Shown here piece by piece: positions 44,445 through 55,778 of a stretch of DNA of 64,000 nt. The notes under the pieces were generated by a model. The model was not told where the DNA came from and ran no database searches. It saw only the letters and a list, made by a program, of their open reading frames with translations. The position numbers were made by a program, and so were the translations under genes. Numbering within the stretch: the stretch's first letter is position 1; each line of letters starts with the position of its first letter. This DNA is from Agrocybe praecox (taxonomy: Eukaryota; Basidiomycota; Agaricomycetes; Agaricales; Agrocybaceae). The stretch covers positions 2,356,001 through 2,420,000 of the forward strand of contig OZ024844.1 in the NCBI GenBank assembly GCA_964017145.1. The letters run 5' to 3'.

Positions 44445-47400
44445 TCAGTCTTCATTTGTATACCAATCATATTCTGGATTTCCAAACTGATCACTAAGTG
44501 CATCTGCTTCCATAGTATCAATTAATTCTGCATTATTCATGTCATCTTCATTGTCGTTTTCTTCATTACTACTATAATCATGTTCGCTTGGTAATTCTTC
44601 ATTCACTTCCTCCTCTTCATCTTCAATATAGCTTTCAGAAAATTCATATGCATATGCAGCTTGCAGTTCTTCATAGCTTGGACCCCAACTGTCTTCCAAG
44701 GTTTCTGGAATATATCTAATATTTGGTATCCATGCTAAGCAAAGTCACAAAAGATAATCCTTTCTTTCTTGCAACTGATAAACTACTCCATGTTCTTTAT
44801 CCTCCTTTGCCCATTCTATACCTTTTTCAGCAATGCCCCACTCTTCTTGCATCCATTGTTGCATAGATACAACTTCAGCCTTTAAACGTCTTTCCTCTTC
44901 AATGCATCGATCATGCTGAAGAAGTAACTTTATGCCCTTTCGAACATCTTCATTGCCAAGCCAATCAGGTATAACCATTGATCCATCATCATCGTCAGTC
45001 AAGCCAACATCCTGCCAAATATCATCATCAACATCAAGTTTGAACAAGCCCTCTGTCTCAATTTGGATAGGTGATGTTGCTCCTCGTGGTGCATGTTTTG
45101 CCTTTATTAATGCTTCTAATTCCCCACATAGCTTGTTATAGTTCCAAGCAAGTGTAAGAATGCCTGGTTCCTTCTGTTTAAGCTGCTTTTCAGCATGAAT
45201 TTGGAGTTTTGTATGATTCACAGTGCTTCGATAAGCTCTTTCAATGCTTTCAAGTTCAAACTTGCGTTGACGGAGATGGTCCCGTATCCGCTGCTTTATA
45301 GCCAAAGCATTCATTCTGATCTTCAAAAATTCATTTCCAAGCAATGTGTCCAGCTTTAGTCGACCATCAATAGAAAGCTTGGTCCTCTTTGTGACAATAG
45401 CTTTTTGTTGACGTGTGATCTTTACATTAAGCTCACTTATAATTTCTCCTATTGTGCTAGCATCAAAACCTTCTGAATAATTCCCTGTTTCCAGCATCTT
45501 CTCAGCATCTTTCAATTGCTGTTTATAATTCTTTACATTGGTCGTAAGCACCATGATCTCTTCAATTTCTTTATTGGCTAAATTTTTATTTTGGCGTTTC
45601 AAAGGCTTTGTTTGCTCTTTGACTTGTGCATCCCATTGTTCTCGTATGTACTCTTCTGTATGCCCTTTTTCATATACTTTATCAAGCTCTACAGAAGCTT
45701 CTTTTTCTTTCTGATCCATGTTAATCCACTTTTTCTTAACCCATAATCCAAGTCCTAGTAAACTTTTTGTATCCCGATGTTTGACTTTGGTATCAATTGT
45801 ATAAAGACGTGTATAGTAGCCTGAGACTCAGCAAGATGGAATTAATGACTTGATTGCACTCCAGAAGCGTTCACAGCCTTCTCCATCAGTTAAACCAAAT
45901 CCTTTACACTTCCGAGGATGGTAGATAATTTGGCAAGGCCATTGGTGGCCATAAGCATGGAAGACAGATATTCCAAATGTGATACGGTCAAGAAAATCAT
46001 CTAAGAACCCATACTTTGCACAGCTCCTGTGTAATTGGCATCCAATATCATAAAGAACTCCAATTTTCATATTTTCAAGAATATGTTGGAATAATTTATC
46101 AAGCAGAGATAAAGCATAATGCTGTTTTTCTCCTGCTGATGTCATATTTGCAAGCCAAAGTACACGGTTATGACAGCATAATATAGCCATTAAGCCAGTA
46201 TCGGCAAAGAATAAAGTGAAAGCTTTAACACAGCGCTCATCAGCAGCAGTAAATGAATCATTGCATTCATCCAAAATAGAAATGGGGACCTTCATGTTTG
46301 GTTCATAATTGGGACCACTTGATTCTAGCACTGATGCAGACTTGGACTTTGCTTGTTTTTTAGTTTTGTCCTGTGGTTTACTTGGCTGAATCTCTTCAAC
46401 ATGAGTTTCTATGGCATCAAGTTCATCTTTTGAAACAAAAATGGTTTCTGGATGTGTGCGGGGCACTTGCCAAGCTTTACCTTGTGATTTGCGTCTCTTT
46501 TGAGTGAAGCAAGCATCAATGCATACAATTGCATCCACACTGTATTTTACTTTGAGATGAATAAAGTAAATAGAATATGGTCACTTACAGATCATTGGGT
46601 TTCTGCCAATTCTTCCCACCAAAGCATAAAGGGCAGCGTTCACGCAAGTATTCACTTGGTCGATCCAAGTGTGACTTGGCTTTTTAAAATTTCATTTTAA
46701 AATTTGGCATCTTTTGATTTCAAAGATTCATACCAGATGAAGAAGTTTCTTCCCTTGGTAAATGCTGTGGCTCATGAACAGTATCTTTTGTAAGAAAGAT
46801 TAGCTGATAATATCATGTTATATTTATTGTTTTACCTTCATCATCCTCCATAGATAAAACAGATCCACGAATGTTATCCAAGTAATCACAGATTACCAAA
46901 TTCTTAGTATCAGTCAGCATAGCATACCAATGCAATGCATTGCCAAATCGCCCTCGCAAGCTGTCCTATGATAAAATATAAAATAATCGCTGTTTGTGAC
47001 TTTGAAAAACTTACTCGGGTTCGAAGTTTAAATTTTCGGGCACTTAAAAATCCTTCTAGAGTTTCACACCAAGCTGTTGTATTAGGAGCAGCATTGACAA
47101 AGAGCTCTTGAGCAAAATCCAGAACATTTAAATCAACCGCAAGTGTAGGTTCAAGTGGTGCACATGGAAATAGTCCAAGTGAGAGGAGTTGAAGAGCAGG
47201 CTCAATACAAGTGCAAAGAGAAATCTTTTCAATTTCTGTTCAATTGTCAAAGCTGTGCCCAAAATATCAAATAATACTACACTTACTTTCAAAGAAGACG
47301 CAAGACACTTCCAGTATACGACCAAGATGACAGCCTTTGCAGTTTGATGAATTTGCGAGGTTTTTGATATTTCGTAGGCTTTGAGTCTCTGCTAAAAGAT

Positions 47401-47728
47401 CCATATAGGGTTTGAGCAAGGCAGGTATGATATCTTCACTCCACTTGCGCCATTGTCGTTGTTTCTTCATTGATCGGTTGTCAATATGAACTTCATCCAA
47501 GTTGTCACCAATGTAGACAATGCCTTCACTACCGTGCAGTGACTCTACAGGAGATGATAGAGCGCTGGACTGAGTACGTTGTGAATAGACTCCAGACGGT
47601 GCGTATACAAGTCCTCCTGATGCATACGGACGTCGGTCTCTTAGTGTTTCAACAGAAACTAGGCCTTGATCAGAAGTATCAATAGTAGGCACAAAAATAT
47701 TTCCTGCTCTGCAGAAGGCTTTTGGCAT
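44445..47728 (-). pseudogene. KDZ (Kyakuja-Dileera-Zisupton) transposase with one in-frame TGA
   Basis: A DNA transposase typical of agaricomycetes. Exon 1 starts MPKAFCRAGNIFVPTIDTSD (47728). A Cys cluster of the CxC1 kind follows (CKGCHLGRILEVSC, then SLCTC after an intron), GLFPCAP and WCETLEGFLSARKFKLRTR. The next exons give LRERCPLCFGGKNW and IVCIDACFTQKRR (RNase-H-fold start), ADTGLMAILCCHNRVLW, GVLYDIGCQLHRSC, FHAYGHQWPCQIIYHPRK and DGEGCERFWSAIKSL. TGA at about 45,828 interrupts; the same frame continues SGYYTRLYTIDTKVKHRD into a 324-residue coiled-coil part (45,719-44,745) and an acidic C-terminus ending YDWYTNED (44,445), after a probable intron or frame change near 44,700-44,745. 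Apart from the TGA it looks nearly full length, so either a recent pseudogene or read-through. Confidence 0.85.
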
Positions 47729-48125
47729 GATGAGGGAGAGAAAGAAAGAAGGGAAACAAACATATCAGACTTTGATCAACTTTATATACAGTTTAAATAT
47801 AACTCAAATAAAATTCCCACAGGACAATATAAGAAATAGTTTATTTTTATACCTTATATAAATCTCAAAATAACTTACAGAATTATCCCAGACAGGCAAG
47901 AAAAGATGATTTATTTTTACAAATGGGGAATTCTAAATGTACCGCTAGAATTCCCGAACAGCAGGCAAGATGTATGAAAATGTATTTAAAAAGAAATGAC
48001 TACCAAATGGGACCAAAGCACAACGAAAACCTAAATAAATCAGTTTCTATGTTAGATAATTTGATAAAGCATGAATATAAGAGACTTACAAAATGTGAAC
48101 GAGGTTGTGCAGAGGTGTAGTGGAG
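47729..48125. other. Spacer between KDZ gene and chimeric LINE gene
   Basis: A 397-bp AT-rich stretch with a purine-rich GAGAGAAAGAAAGAAGG run. It presumably includes the KDZ promoter. No gene is seen. Confidence 0.35.
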
Positions 48126-49206
48126 TCAAGATAGAACCGCCGAGCCAGACGTAAGGGGGAAAGCAATCGCAATGCGATGAGGGATCGTCGGGGCGTGACC
48201 AAAGTAATCGAAAAAGTGTTGGCAATAAGCCGCAAAGGCAATTTTCTCAACAGCAGCCACGTGTTCTTTGGTCGAGTTTGCCTTGGTGAGCACCATGGAT
48301 TCGAGACGACCGACTTGAGATCCCCTCCAGCCAATCAACACCTGACGAAAATTCTCTACATATGGGGCGCGAACTTCCCACTCTGCCGTGCACAAACCAC
48401 TATCACCCGTAGGCACACGCGTAATTATATATTTCCGGTCTGGGAAGCACTTGGCAACAATTTCATCCCGACTATGCGCAACTTCGGCCCTTAGCCCCGA
48501 GCGAGGTATGATGCAACAATCCAAGACAAGAAATTCCAAGCGGAAATTGTTCTCGAAGGCTTCCCACAAGAGCTCGCGTATCATTTGGGGAGGTATCTTG
48601 CTCCCTCGATCAGAGACTTTTGCAGACACGACCACTTTCTCCTTCCAAATAATCGCAACTGGACGAGGAGGAGAAGGCAGATTGATGGCGAACAGTGTCT
48701 TGAGGTCTTCGGTGGTCTTGCCCTTGTGAGAAGCAGGACGTTGGTTGCCGTCAATACAGATTGCTGGGCTCACTACGAACAAAAAAAAGTCTTTCCAGTC
48801 CTGAGGCAGTGGGGAGGGAAATTGAACATTGTCGAGACACGCCACCGCATGTTGAGCCCATGAAGCCCGAATGGCTAGCCAGCATGCCACCATGTTTGTG
48901 ATCTTTGTCCAATCTTTGCCGGCAAGCATGAAAGGATCGAGGTACATGACTCGTGGGGGAATCTCCTCATTTTCCGGGGGGCGTACCATGTACAGTCATG
49001 CAGGATGCATTGGCGCACCGACGATGTTATCACCCTCTCTATTAGATGAAGAGGGAGCTTGTCTTATTATCCGCCAGGGCGGTTCTTGTACAAAGATAAC
49101 GTCAACTTTATCAATTAACGTTTCGAGTAACACATGTAAGTAGTCGTATTTCTTAGCTACATTGTGCGAGTATATACTAATCTCCCTGCCTAGGCCGTTG
49201 CGCATT
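48126..49206 (-). pseudogene. LINE ORF2 start fused in frame to an unrelated fungal coding region
   Basis: From the ATG at 49206 the frame reads the LINE endonuclease start (GREISIYSHNVAKKYDYLHV, DVIFVQEPPWRIIRQAP) to PMHPA, then TGA where the other copy (55,118) has TGG. The frame continues MVRPPENEEIPPRVM (ATG at 48989) and at this point leaves LINE sequence: the next residues are YLDPFMLAGKDWTKITNMVA, then WLAIRASWAQHAV, KDFFLFVVSPAICID, PQMIRELLWEAFENNFRLEF, DRKYIITRVPTGDSGL, PYVENFRQVLIGWRGSQVGR and AAYCQHFFDYFGHAPTIPHR, to a stop at 48126. The second part is uninterrupted for about 270 codons and looks like a conserved fungal protein that I cannot name. Starting at 48989 it could be expressed as a fusion of 287 residues. 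Confidence 0.6.
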
Positions 49207-49370
49207 AAGCTACGGGGAGGGGGTTATTACGATCGCGGAGATTCTGTCGAATACGATGTACCTCTGCATATTTGCCATCAATCCATGCACGATCGAAGCG
49301 GTTGGTCCAGAATTTGCATTTACGCGAGTTTGCAGCGTGGGCACCCTTGCAATTGACACAGTGATCCGTC
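49206..49370 (-). pseudogene. C-terminal piece of LINE ORF1
   Basis: The minus strand reads HCVNCKGAHAANSRKCKFW (zinc knuckle), NRFDRAWIDGKYAEVHRI and ends NPLPVA with TAA overlapping the ORF2 ATG, as in the copy at 55,118. Similarity to the other copy is lost beyond about 49,370; upstream sequence to 49,590 is of unclear origin. Confidence 0.75.
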
Positions 49371-49589
49371 GACGGTCAGTCACCGGAACTTCTGGTGCAT
49401 CTGATCAAATTCCTGGATGACAACGATTCGGTGTTTGCGTTCAGGCGACCCACAGGGGTCGGATAAGCAGGTTGGGCCACGGTTCAGCCTGCAAGACATG
49501 TTCTTCTCAGACTGCGGAACTTGTTTTGCTCGGTCTTCGGACTCTTTGCCATTACAATGGCGCGCGCCTCAGTACTCGGACTTGTGGGA

Positions 49590-50890
49590 CACTTCAGTGG
49601 ACACATTCAAGGTACCTCCTAGGCTACAGAATTTGGCACTTTATTGCAGCCTAGAGGGGTCCAAGAAAAAGAACAAAAAGTTGGAAAATAAAAAAAGAAA
49701 ATCATATGTTTTTTTTCTTGGCATTTTGATGGTGCCAAGCTTCTTTTGTGACTTCAAAAACTTTTGTCACCTTTGAAATTTGTAAAATATAAGAGGGTTC
49801 CAGGGGTCTTTGTATTACATTTTAAATACAAAAAAAGATTATTTTCTGGGCCATTTGTACATACTTTATGGATGATTCTGTGTGTGTTTGGGCTTTGTTT
49901 CTGCTGATTTCTTGTATGCTACTGGGCTTATTTGAGCAATATTGGGGGCTATGTATATAAATGTGTTTTGTATCATTAGAATGATGATATAAGACTTTTA
50001 AAATATGCTTCCACCCTTTGTTTGTTGCATTGGTATCTTTATGAGGCTTGACTCATTGACTTGGGCAAAGGGGTTGTATACTTGGGTATGAAGATTGACA
50101 TAGGTATGAAGGTCCTCATTGACTTGAGCAAGGGGATGACATGGGTATATTGGTTGAATTGGGCAAAGGGGTATACTTAGATATGATGGTTGACCTATTG
50201 ACTTGGGTAAGGTGGTATATTTGAGTTTAAAGGTTGGTGTTGGTATGATAGTCGTCTTGTTGGCTTGGGCAACAGGTTGACATAAGTATGTTGGTTGACC
50301 TATTGACTTGGGCAAAGGGTTGATGTAGGTATGTCAGTTGACCTATTGACTTGGGCAAAGGGTTGATGTAGGTATGTCAGTTGACCTATTGACTTGGACA
50401 AGGGGATAAACTTGAATACAAAGGTTAGTATAGGTATGACAGTTGACCCATGGACTTGGGCAAGAGGGTATACTTGGGTATTATTGTTGAGGTAGATATG
50501 TCAGTTGACTGATTGACTTGGGCAAAGGGGTCAATCAACCAGCTTTGACTTGAGTAAGGGGGTTGACTTGAACAGTAGGGTTGGCTGGTGGGGTTGGTCA
50601 AGCAACTTTGATATGAATAAGAGCATTGACTTGAGTGGTAGAATGACTGATTGACTTGAGCAAGTGGATTGGTCAACCAACTTTGATTTGGGTATAAGGG
50701 TTGACTTTTTGATAAGAGAGCAGTATTTCTAATATACAGGTACTGGCAACTGCTGTGTTGGTGATCTACTTGTGCAAAGGGGCTCAGGTAAAAATATTAA
50801 CCTTGTGGATAAATAGAAGGGTCAACATAGTGAGGCATCTTTGACTGCGGGTGACATACATAGGCAGTGAATAAACTTTGATTGTCAATT
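49590..50890 (+). repeat. Dispersed repeat family, copy B
   Basis: Begins CACTTCAGTGGA and TACCTCCTAGG like copy A (41,970), shares GGTTCCAGGGGTC, then has many TTGACTTGGGCAAAGGG units with internal duplications (for example near 50,286 and 50,345) and ends AATAAACTTTGATTGTCAA at about 50,887. Non-coding. Confidence 0.6.
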
Positions 50891-50894
50891 ATTA

Positions 50895-51018
50895 TATAAA
50901 TCTTTTCTTTTTTCTTTTTTCTTTTTTCTTTTTTCTTTTTTTGTTCTTTGTTCTTTGTTCTTTGTTCTTTTTTCTTTCTTTGTTCTTTGTTTTTTGTTTT
51001 TTTTTGTTTTTTTTCTCA
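50895..51018 (+). repeat. TTTTC-rich tract after repeat copy B
   Basis: A run of TTTTTTC and TTTGTTC units about 120 bp long, in the same position as the 700-bp pyrimidine tract after copy A. Confidence 0.9.
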
Positions 51019-51119
51019 TGTCTGGACTAAACCAACAGTAACAATGTGTGACTAACATCTAAGTGTCAGATCAATGTCATATGTTTACTATTGATGGCAT
51101 CAAACTCAAACACTTTTTT

Positions 51120-51430
51120 TTTTGGTTCTATTTTTATATGTATCTATTTTTGGTGGTTCTATTTTTAGAACACTTTATATATTTAGATAGACCATACCTA
51201 AAATAGTATAGGCCACATTTTTTCATGATTTTAGGATTTATTTTGGGCTTGCTATGAATATTTCAATCTTTTATTTTGATTTATACACAAGGTTCAAAAA
51301 GTATTTTGCATTTTGCGGCTGATCCGTTGATGGTTATGTAACACAAAATATTTATGTTGATCCCTGATTTTTTTTCTACACAACCATATAATTTTTGTAT
51401 TTGTGGCTGTCCTCTGTGCTATTTTATCTT
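51120..51430 (+). repeat. Copy 2 of the ~300-bp dispersed repeat
   Basis: Shares TTTTTAGAACACTTTA, CACATTTTTTCATGA, TCTTTTATTTTGATTT, CATTTTGCGGCTGA and CTACACAACCATATAA with copies at 38,400 and (inverted) 63,160. A series of GTGGCTGTG and CTTATCTTATC motifs follows to about 51,600. Confidence 0.65.
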
Positions 51431-52658
51431 ATCTGCAATGTGGCAGTGCAAAGCTATCTTATCGGACATGTGGCTATGTAATCTATATCTTATTTCATGT
51501 GGCTGTGTGAAGCTATCTTATCATATCTTATTCTATCTGTGGCTGTGACAACTTATCTTATCATATCTTATCATATCTGTGGCTGTGGTATCTGTGTCAC
51601 ATGACTAATTCCCTAAAAGAGCGGTTTTCACTCCATAATATCCAGTTTGCTATGTTCTGGGCGCTTTTTTATAAAACAAAAGGTGGATATAGTATTCTAT
51701 ACATTTATGGTGATTTATAGTGTCCTTAAAAATGCGAAAATATGACAGGAAGGGATGGATGCAGAAGAGTGCATCTGGATAATGTTCAAAAATAATCTGG
51801 TCTATTTATAAATGGGTCCAAAAAGCGCACCAAATGTCTGTTTCTCTGTATTATGAAAGCCTTTTTATCAAATAAAATGCTGAGATAGTATTCTATATAT
51901 TTATCACTATTTATCCACTGTTTAAAGAGGTCAAAAATAAATGGGATTGCAGTGCATTTGCATAATGTTCAAAAATAATCTGTGCTATTTATAAATGCTC
52001 TCAAAAAGCGCATATTTGCTGTGATTTCACTGGTTTAAAAAATACAAGACTATTCTTCAACTATCAGAGGACATTCTATGTATGTTATTCAGCAAATATA
52101 TAGGCTATAACCCATCACAACATTTCAAAAAGCGAACATGTCCCAATTGGGAAATTACTTCCATTTTGGGACAATGGCCACAATTCAAGGCTTATTTGGT
52201 ATGTTTTCCACTTGTATGATACTGTTAAGATGACACCTGTACCACTGTATATCGTATATACGTTCATGCCACCCAATAGTCACATATAGCAATCTTTATT
52301 CTGTATGTTCCATATATTGTTGAAAATGCTCTAATGTCAGAGATATAACACTGTTGCTCATAATTGGCTTATGTTTGATGTACAATATTGAGTTCCTACA
52401 TGTTATAGCATTATTTGAAATGAATAATATTAATCATATCACCTGCAAAACATGTATAGTCTCTTCATCAGTGAATAGCTGTTTCAGCATATTGTGTTAT
52501 GTACCAATTTGATTTAACAGTATTGGTTATGATAAACTGGACCCATCATTTGATTATAACAGCTAAACCAATAGATATAATGACAATAGTCTTGATTTAG
52601 GATAGCTATAGATACCTGGGGCTATGTAAGTAGTAGGACTAGTATTTAATGTAACTTG
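51431..52658. other. AT-rich sequence without genes
   Basis: It contains loosely repeated blocks (AATGTTCAAAAATAATCTG near 51,782 and 51,966; AGTATTCTATA near 51,690 and 51,886), suggesting old duplicated transposon sequence. No coding or RNA gene is supported. Confidence 0.5.
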
Positions 52659-52858
52659 NNNNNNNNNNNNNNNNNNNNNNNNNNNNNNNNNNNNNNNNNN
52701 NNNNNNNNNNNNNNNNNNNNNNNNNNNNNNNNNNNNNNNNNNNNNNNNNNNNNNNNNNNNNNNNNNNNNNNNNNNNNNNNNNNNNNNNNNNNNNNNNNNN
52801 NNNNNNNNNNNNNNNNNNNNNNNNNNNNNNNNNNNNNNNNNNNNNNNNNNNNNNNNNN
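52659..52858. other. Assembly gap (200 N)
   Basis: Exactly 200 unknown bases, a likely default scaffold gap whose true size is unknown. It lies at the 5' side of the LINE copy. Confidence 0.99.
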
Positions 52859-53186
52859 TCGTCCGGCAGGATGCGATACGGTGTGAGTCCGTTCGCGTCC
52901 CCGGTATAATAGGGCAGTCGAGACCGCCTGTCGTTGTATGTCGTTCGGCACCGAAGCGTTGACCGCACAATACACCGTTGTTTCTTCTTTCTGTGCCTCT
53001 TTGAGGAACTTGTTAAGCTCAGTCAGCACTGCCTGGCCTGGCGCCATCTCTTCTTGACTCGTTACCACCACCATCAATTTTGCAACTTATTGTTTTCGCT
53101 TACTCTTACTCGCAATACGATCGGAACTGGGTACTAGTACTCGGGTAACGATACACACTAATCGGTAAATCTACTGGTTCAACACA

Positions 53187-55118
53187 ATGGCCGATACACC
53201 AACAAGGGGGGGTGCAGGTTCACGCCGATCTGCACCTCCGACAAGCCAAGGCGCTACTCCCTCACACTTGCAGACCTCTGCGTCTGCGAGCCCCAGGACC
53301 ACTACATCGGACGTCCCTGTCAGCAGGCAGGCAACGCCAGCCCCATCCCATGCCGACTCGGACGTCCAAGACGAGAACATGGACGATAACGACGACGATC
53401 GGGAATCCTCACACAACTCCCGATCCACCTCTCGACAATCCTCTTCTTGCAAGAGGGCTCGCACCGAAGGTGCACTGCTCTCAGGAGCAGTACCACGTAT
53501 TGACGACACACCTTTCGACGGCCAAGAGGGCTTCAACGACGAAGTGGTGCAAATCCGCCATGCCCTGATGGCGACCAACCGCTGGCTGGAACGACTAGCC
53601 GACCAGCCCGAACACGACGAGCTCCTGTCAGGGGCTCCCGACATCCAGCATCTGGTGGAGGTGATGTTCGACGTAGCAGCCAACGCCAGGCGAATCCGTG
53701 CCCTCAGGTCATTCGATGACGCAGAGGGCAACATGCAAGTCGACGATCCCGGTCAGCCATTGACTGGAGATTGGTCAGGAATGGTGGAGAACCCAAAGAC
53801 CCCACCCCAACAACCCAGTGGGGGCAGCCTCGGCGAGGCAGCCCTCATTACTCCACGACCCCCACCACGCACAGACAAGGGGAAGCAAAGGGAGGTACCC
53901 CCTCCCACATGACCGAAGAAGCCCACCCCCAAAGCACCGGCTATTACACAGCCGATGCAGCAACCCAAGGTGCCGGAGACTCGATTCGGAAGAATCATGC
54001 CACCGCTTCCTTCTCGACGGACCGCTGGTCCAGGCAAGGGGTCATATGCCTCTCGCCTCGGCCAAGGACCGAAACAACCTGTGACGGTCGCGCAACTCGC
54101 GAAAGTCACACCTCAATTGCCTATTAGTGCAGTGGCACAGGCAACCAATCAGAATGCAGCGGGGCCGACGAAGGCGCGAAAGCGCAAGTCGCAGCTCCCT
54201 TCCTTCGTCGCAGGAGGACCGTCGAGAAGACAGGTCCTCATACAGTTTGAAAGCGCAGTCCCAACTTGCGACTTCAACCTATACATCGTTCGAGCCTGCC
54301 ATGCTTTGCGCGACGGGGGCTCCACACTCCAAATCTTGTCTATGGCCCCGGCCTATGCAGGATACACTCTCCACACCGACGGTGTGGCTAACGAGCGGGA
54401 CCTCGAATACCTTCGAGGTCAAGCTAACGCATCATTTAACCAGGTCGCTGCCGGCATCACCGTCAGCCTCCCAGTTGCCACATCGTTCATCCGCATCGTG
54501 GATGTCCCATACTATACCGACGCCGCAAGGACGTCCAGGATCACTTCCGAAATAGTGCAGGGGGCCCTTAAGTCCTCTCCGCTTGGCGGAAACTTATACT
54601 TTGCACGCGAAGCGCGCATAGTACACAACTCTCCGGCCAGCACCATGGGTATGGCCTACATCGACATCTGGGACTCCAAGTCCGGTGCCCGCGCCAAACA
54701 GATTATCAACAAATCTGTTATGGTCCTCGGAAGGTTATGCGAAATCCAACCCGCCACCACCCACACCGGTGTCCCCCTGTGCCAGCGATGGGGCCACTCC
54801 GATAAAGGATGCAGGCTACGTGCCTCGTCATGCCCCCACTGCATGGGACCGCATAGGGCAGATGAACACCGAGACATCGCCAAATGCTGCAAAGGGAACA
54901 CGAAAGCGAACCCACCACTCGAACCCACCCCTGCTGGCCAGCCGTGCCCTCACACGGCCCACTGCGTCAATTGCAAGGGGGACCATGCTGCGAACTCGCG
55001 TAAATGCAAGTTCTGGATTAACCGCTTCGATTGTGCTTGGATCGATGGCAAATATGCAGAGGTTCGTCGCTTGCGACAGAATATCCGCGATCGTACTAAC
55101 CCCCTCCCCGTAGCTTAA
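53187..55118 (+). pseudogene. LINE ORF1 (gag-like, zinc knuckles) with one TGA
   Basis: Starts MADTPTRGGAGSRRSAPPTS, Pro/Ser-rich, with a possible coiled coil near 53,540-53,620. The same frame is interrupted by TGA at 53910-53912 and continues to 55,118. The second half has a basic region (KARKRKSQLPSF), an RNA-binding-like domain (AVPTCDFNLYIVRACHALRD) and Cys/His knuckles: CQRWGHSDKGC, CPHCMGPHRADEH, CPHTAHCVNCKGDHAANSRKC. It ends NPLPVA. ORF1 proteins of this kind coat the LINE RNA. Apart from the TGA the frame is intact, so damage is light. Confidence 0.8.
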
Positions 55119-55565
55119 TGCGCAACGGCCTAGGCAGGGAGATTAGTATATACTCACACAATGTAGCTAAGAAATACGACTACCTACACGTGTTACTCGA
55201 AACGTTAATAGATACTGTTGACGTTATCTTTGTACAAGAACCGCCTTGGCGGATAATAAGACAAGCGCCCTCTTCATCTAATAAGGAGGGTGACAACATT
55301 GTTGGCGCGCCTATGCATCCTGCATGGTTGTATATGGTACGCCCCCCGGAAAACGAGGAGATTCCTCCTCGAGTCATGGCATACGTGTCCAAATGACTCG
55401 AGAGGCTCTGCCCTTTGATGAGGCAAGATCTTATTGATCATCGTGATATCTTCGTCCTCTCGTTGTTTCAAGGCAATGAGATTTATAATTTCATGAATGT
55501 ATATTCAGACGAAGCCAGTACAGCCATCCGGTTCTTACAGGACCATGTCGACGACATCAGAAAAA
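55118..55565 (+). pseudogene. LINE ORF2 N-terminal endonuclease fragment
   Basis: The ATG shares its A with the ORF1 stop (TAATG). It reads GREISIYSHNVAKKYDYLHV, DVIFVQEPPWRIIRQAP, AWLYMVRPPENEEIPPR, MAYVSK, then TGA (55,394-55,396) and in the same frame LERLCPLMRQDLIDHRDIFV, then LSLFQGNEIYNFMNVYSDE, ending near IRKM. This is the first third of an APE-type endonuclease; the rest of ORF2 is absent. Confidence 0.8.
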
Positions 55566-55778
55566 TGACTTTTGCTCTAAAAAAGCTTTGGATAAATATA
55601 ATTCTGCTAAAGGCGATATGTGACTCTGAGGAGCTCTGTGAGACTCTGCACAGCTTTGGCCTTTAGCCTTATATATAAAAAGCTTTGCAGATCTCTGGTA
55701 CACTGTTAATGCTTTCAGAGTTGTTATCATAATTATAAAGTAAAGAAAATCGAATACATTCATTTGCAGACTATAAAA
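55566..55778. other. AT-rich junction between LINE and Plavaka gene
   Basis: A 213-bp non-coding stretch with paired AAAAGCTTTG motifs (near 55,583 and 55,678). It could hold an end of the Plavaka element, but no inverted partner was found. Confidence 0.35.

Larger units (their letters stand above)
52859..55565 (+). mobile_element. Non-LTR (LINE, Tad1-like) retrotransposon, 3' part missing
   Basis: A GC-richer segment than its surroundings. A likely 5'UTR (52,859-53,186) is followed by ORF1 with zinc knuckles and by the start of ORF2 with an endonuclease domain, ending abruptly at about 55,565 where AT-rich sequence begins. Reverse transcriptase is absent. The Tad1-type assignment is from general gag and endonuclease style and is tentative. 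Confidence 0.75.

Noticed and set aside
52646..53077. Minus-strand frames running through the N gap
   Set aside because: Most of their length is unknown bases, and the remainder is antisense to the LINE 5' region.
53753..54109. Antisense frame within LINE ORF1
   Set aside because: Shadow of the GC-rich ORF1, which has zinc knuckles on the other strand.
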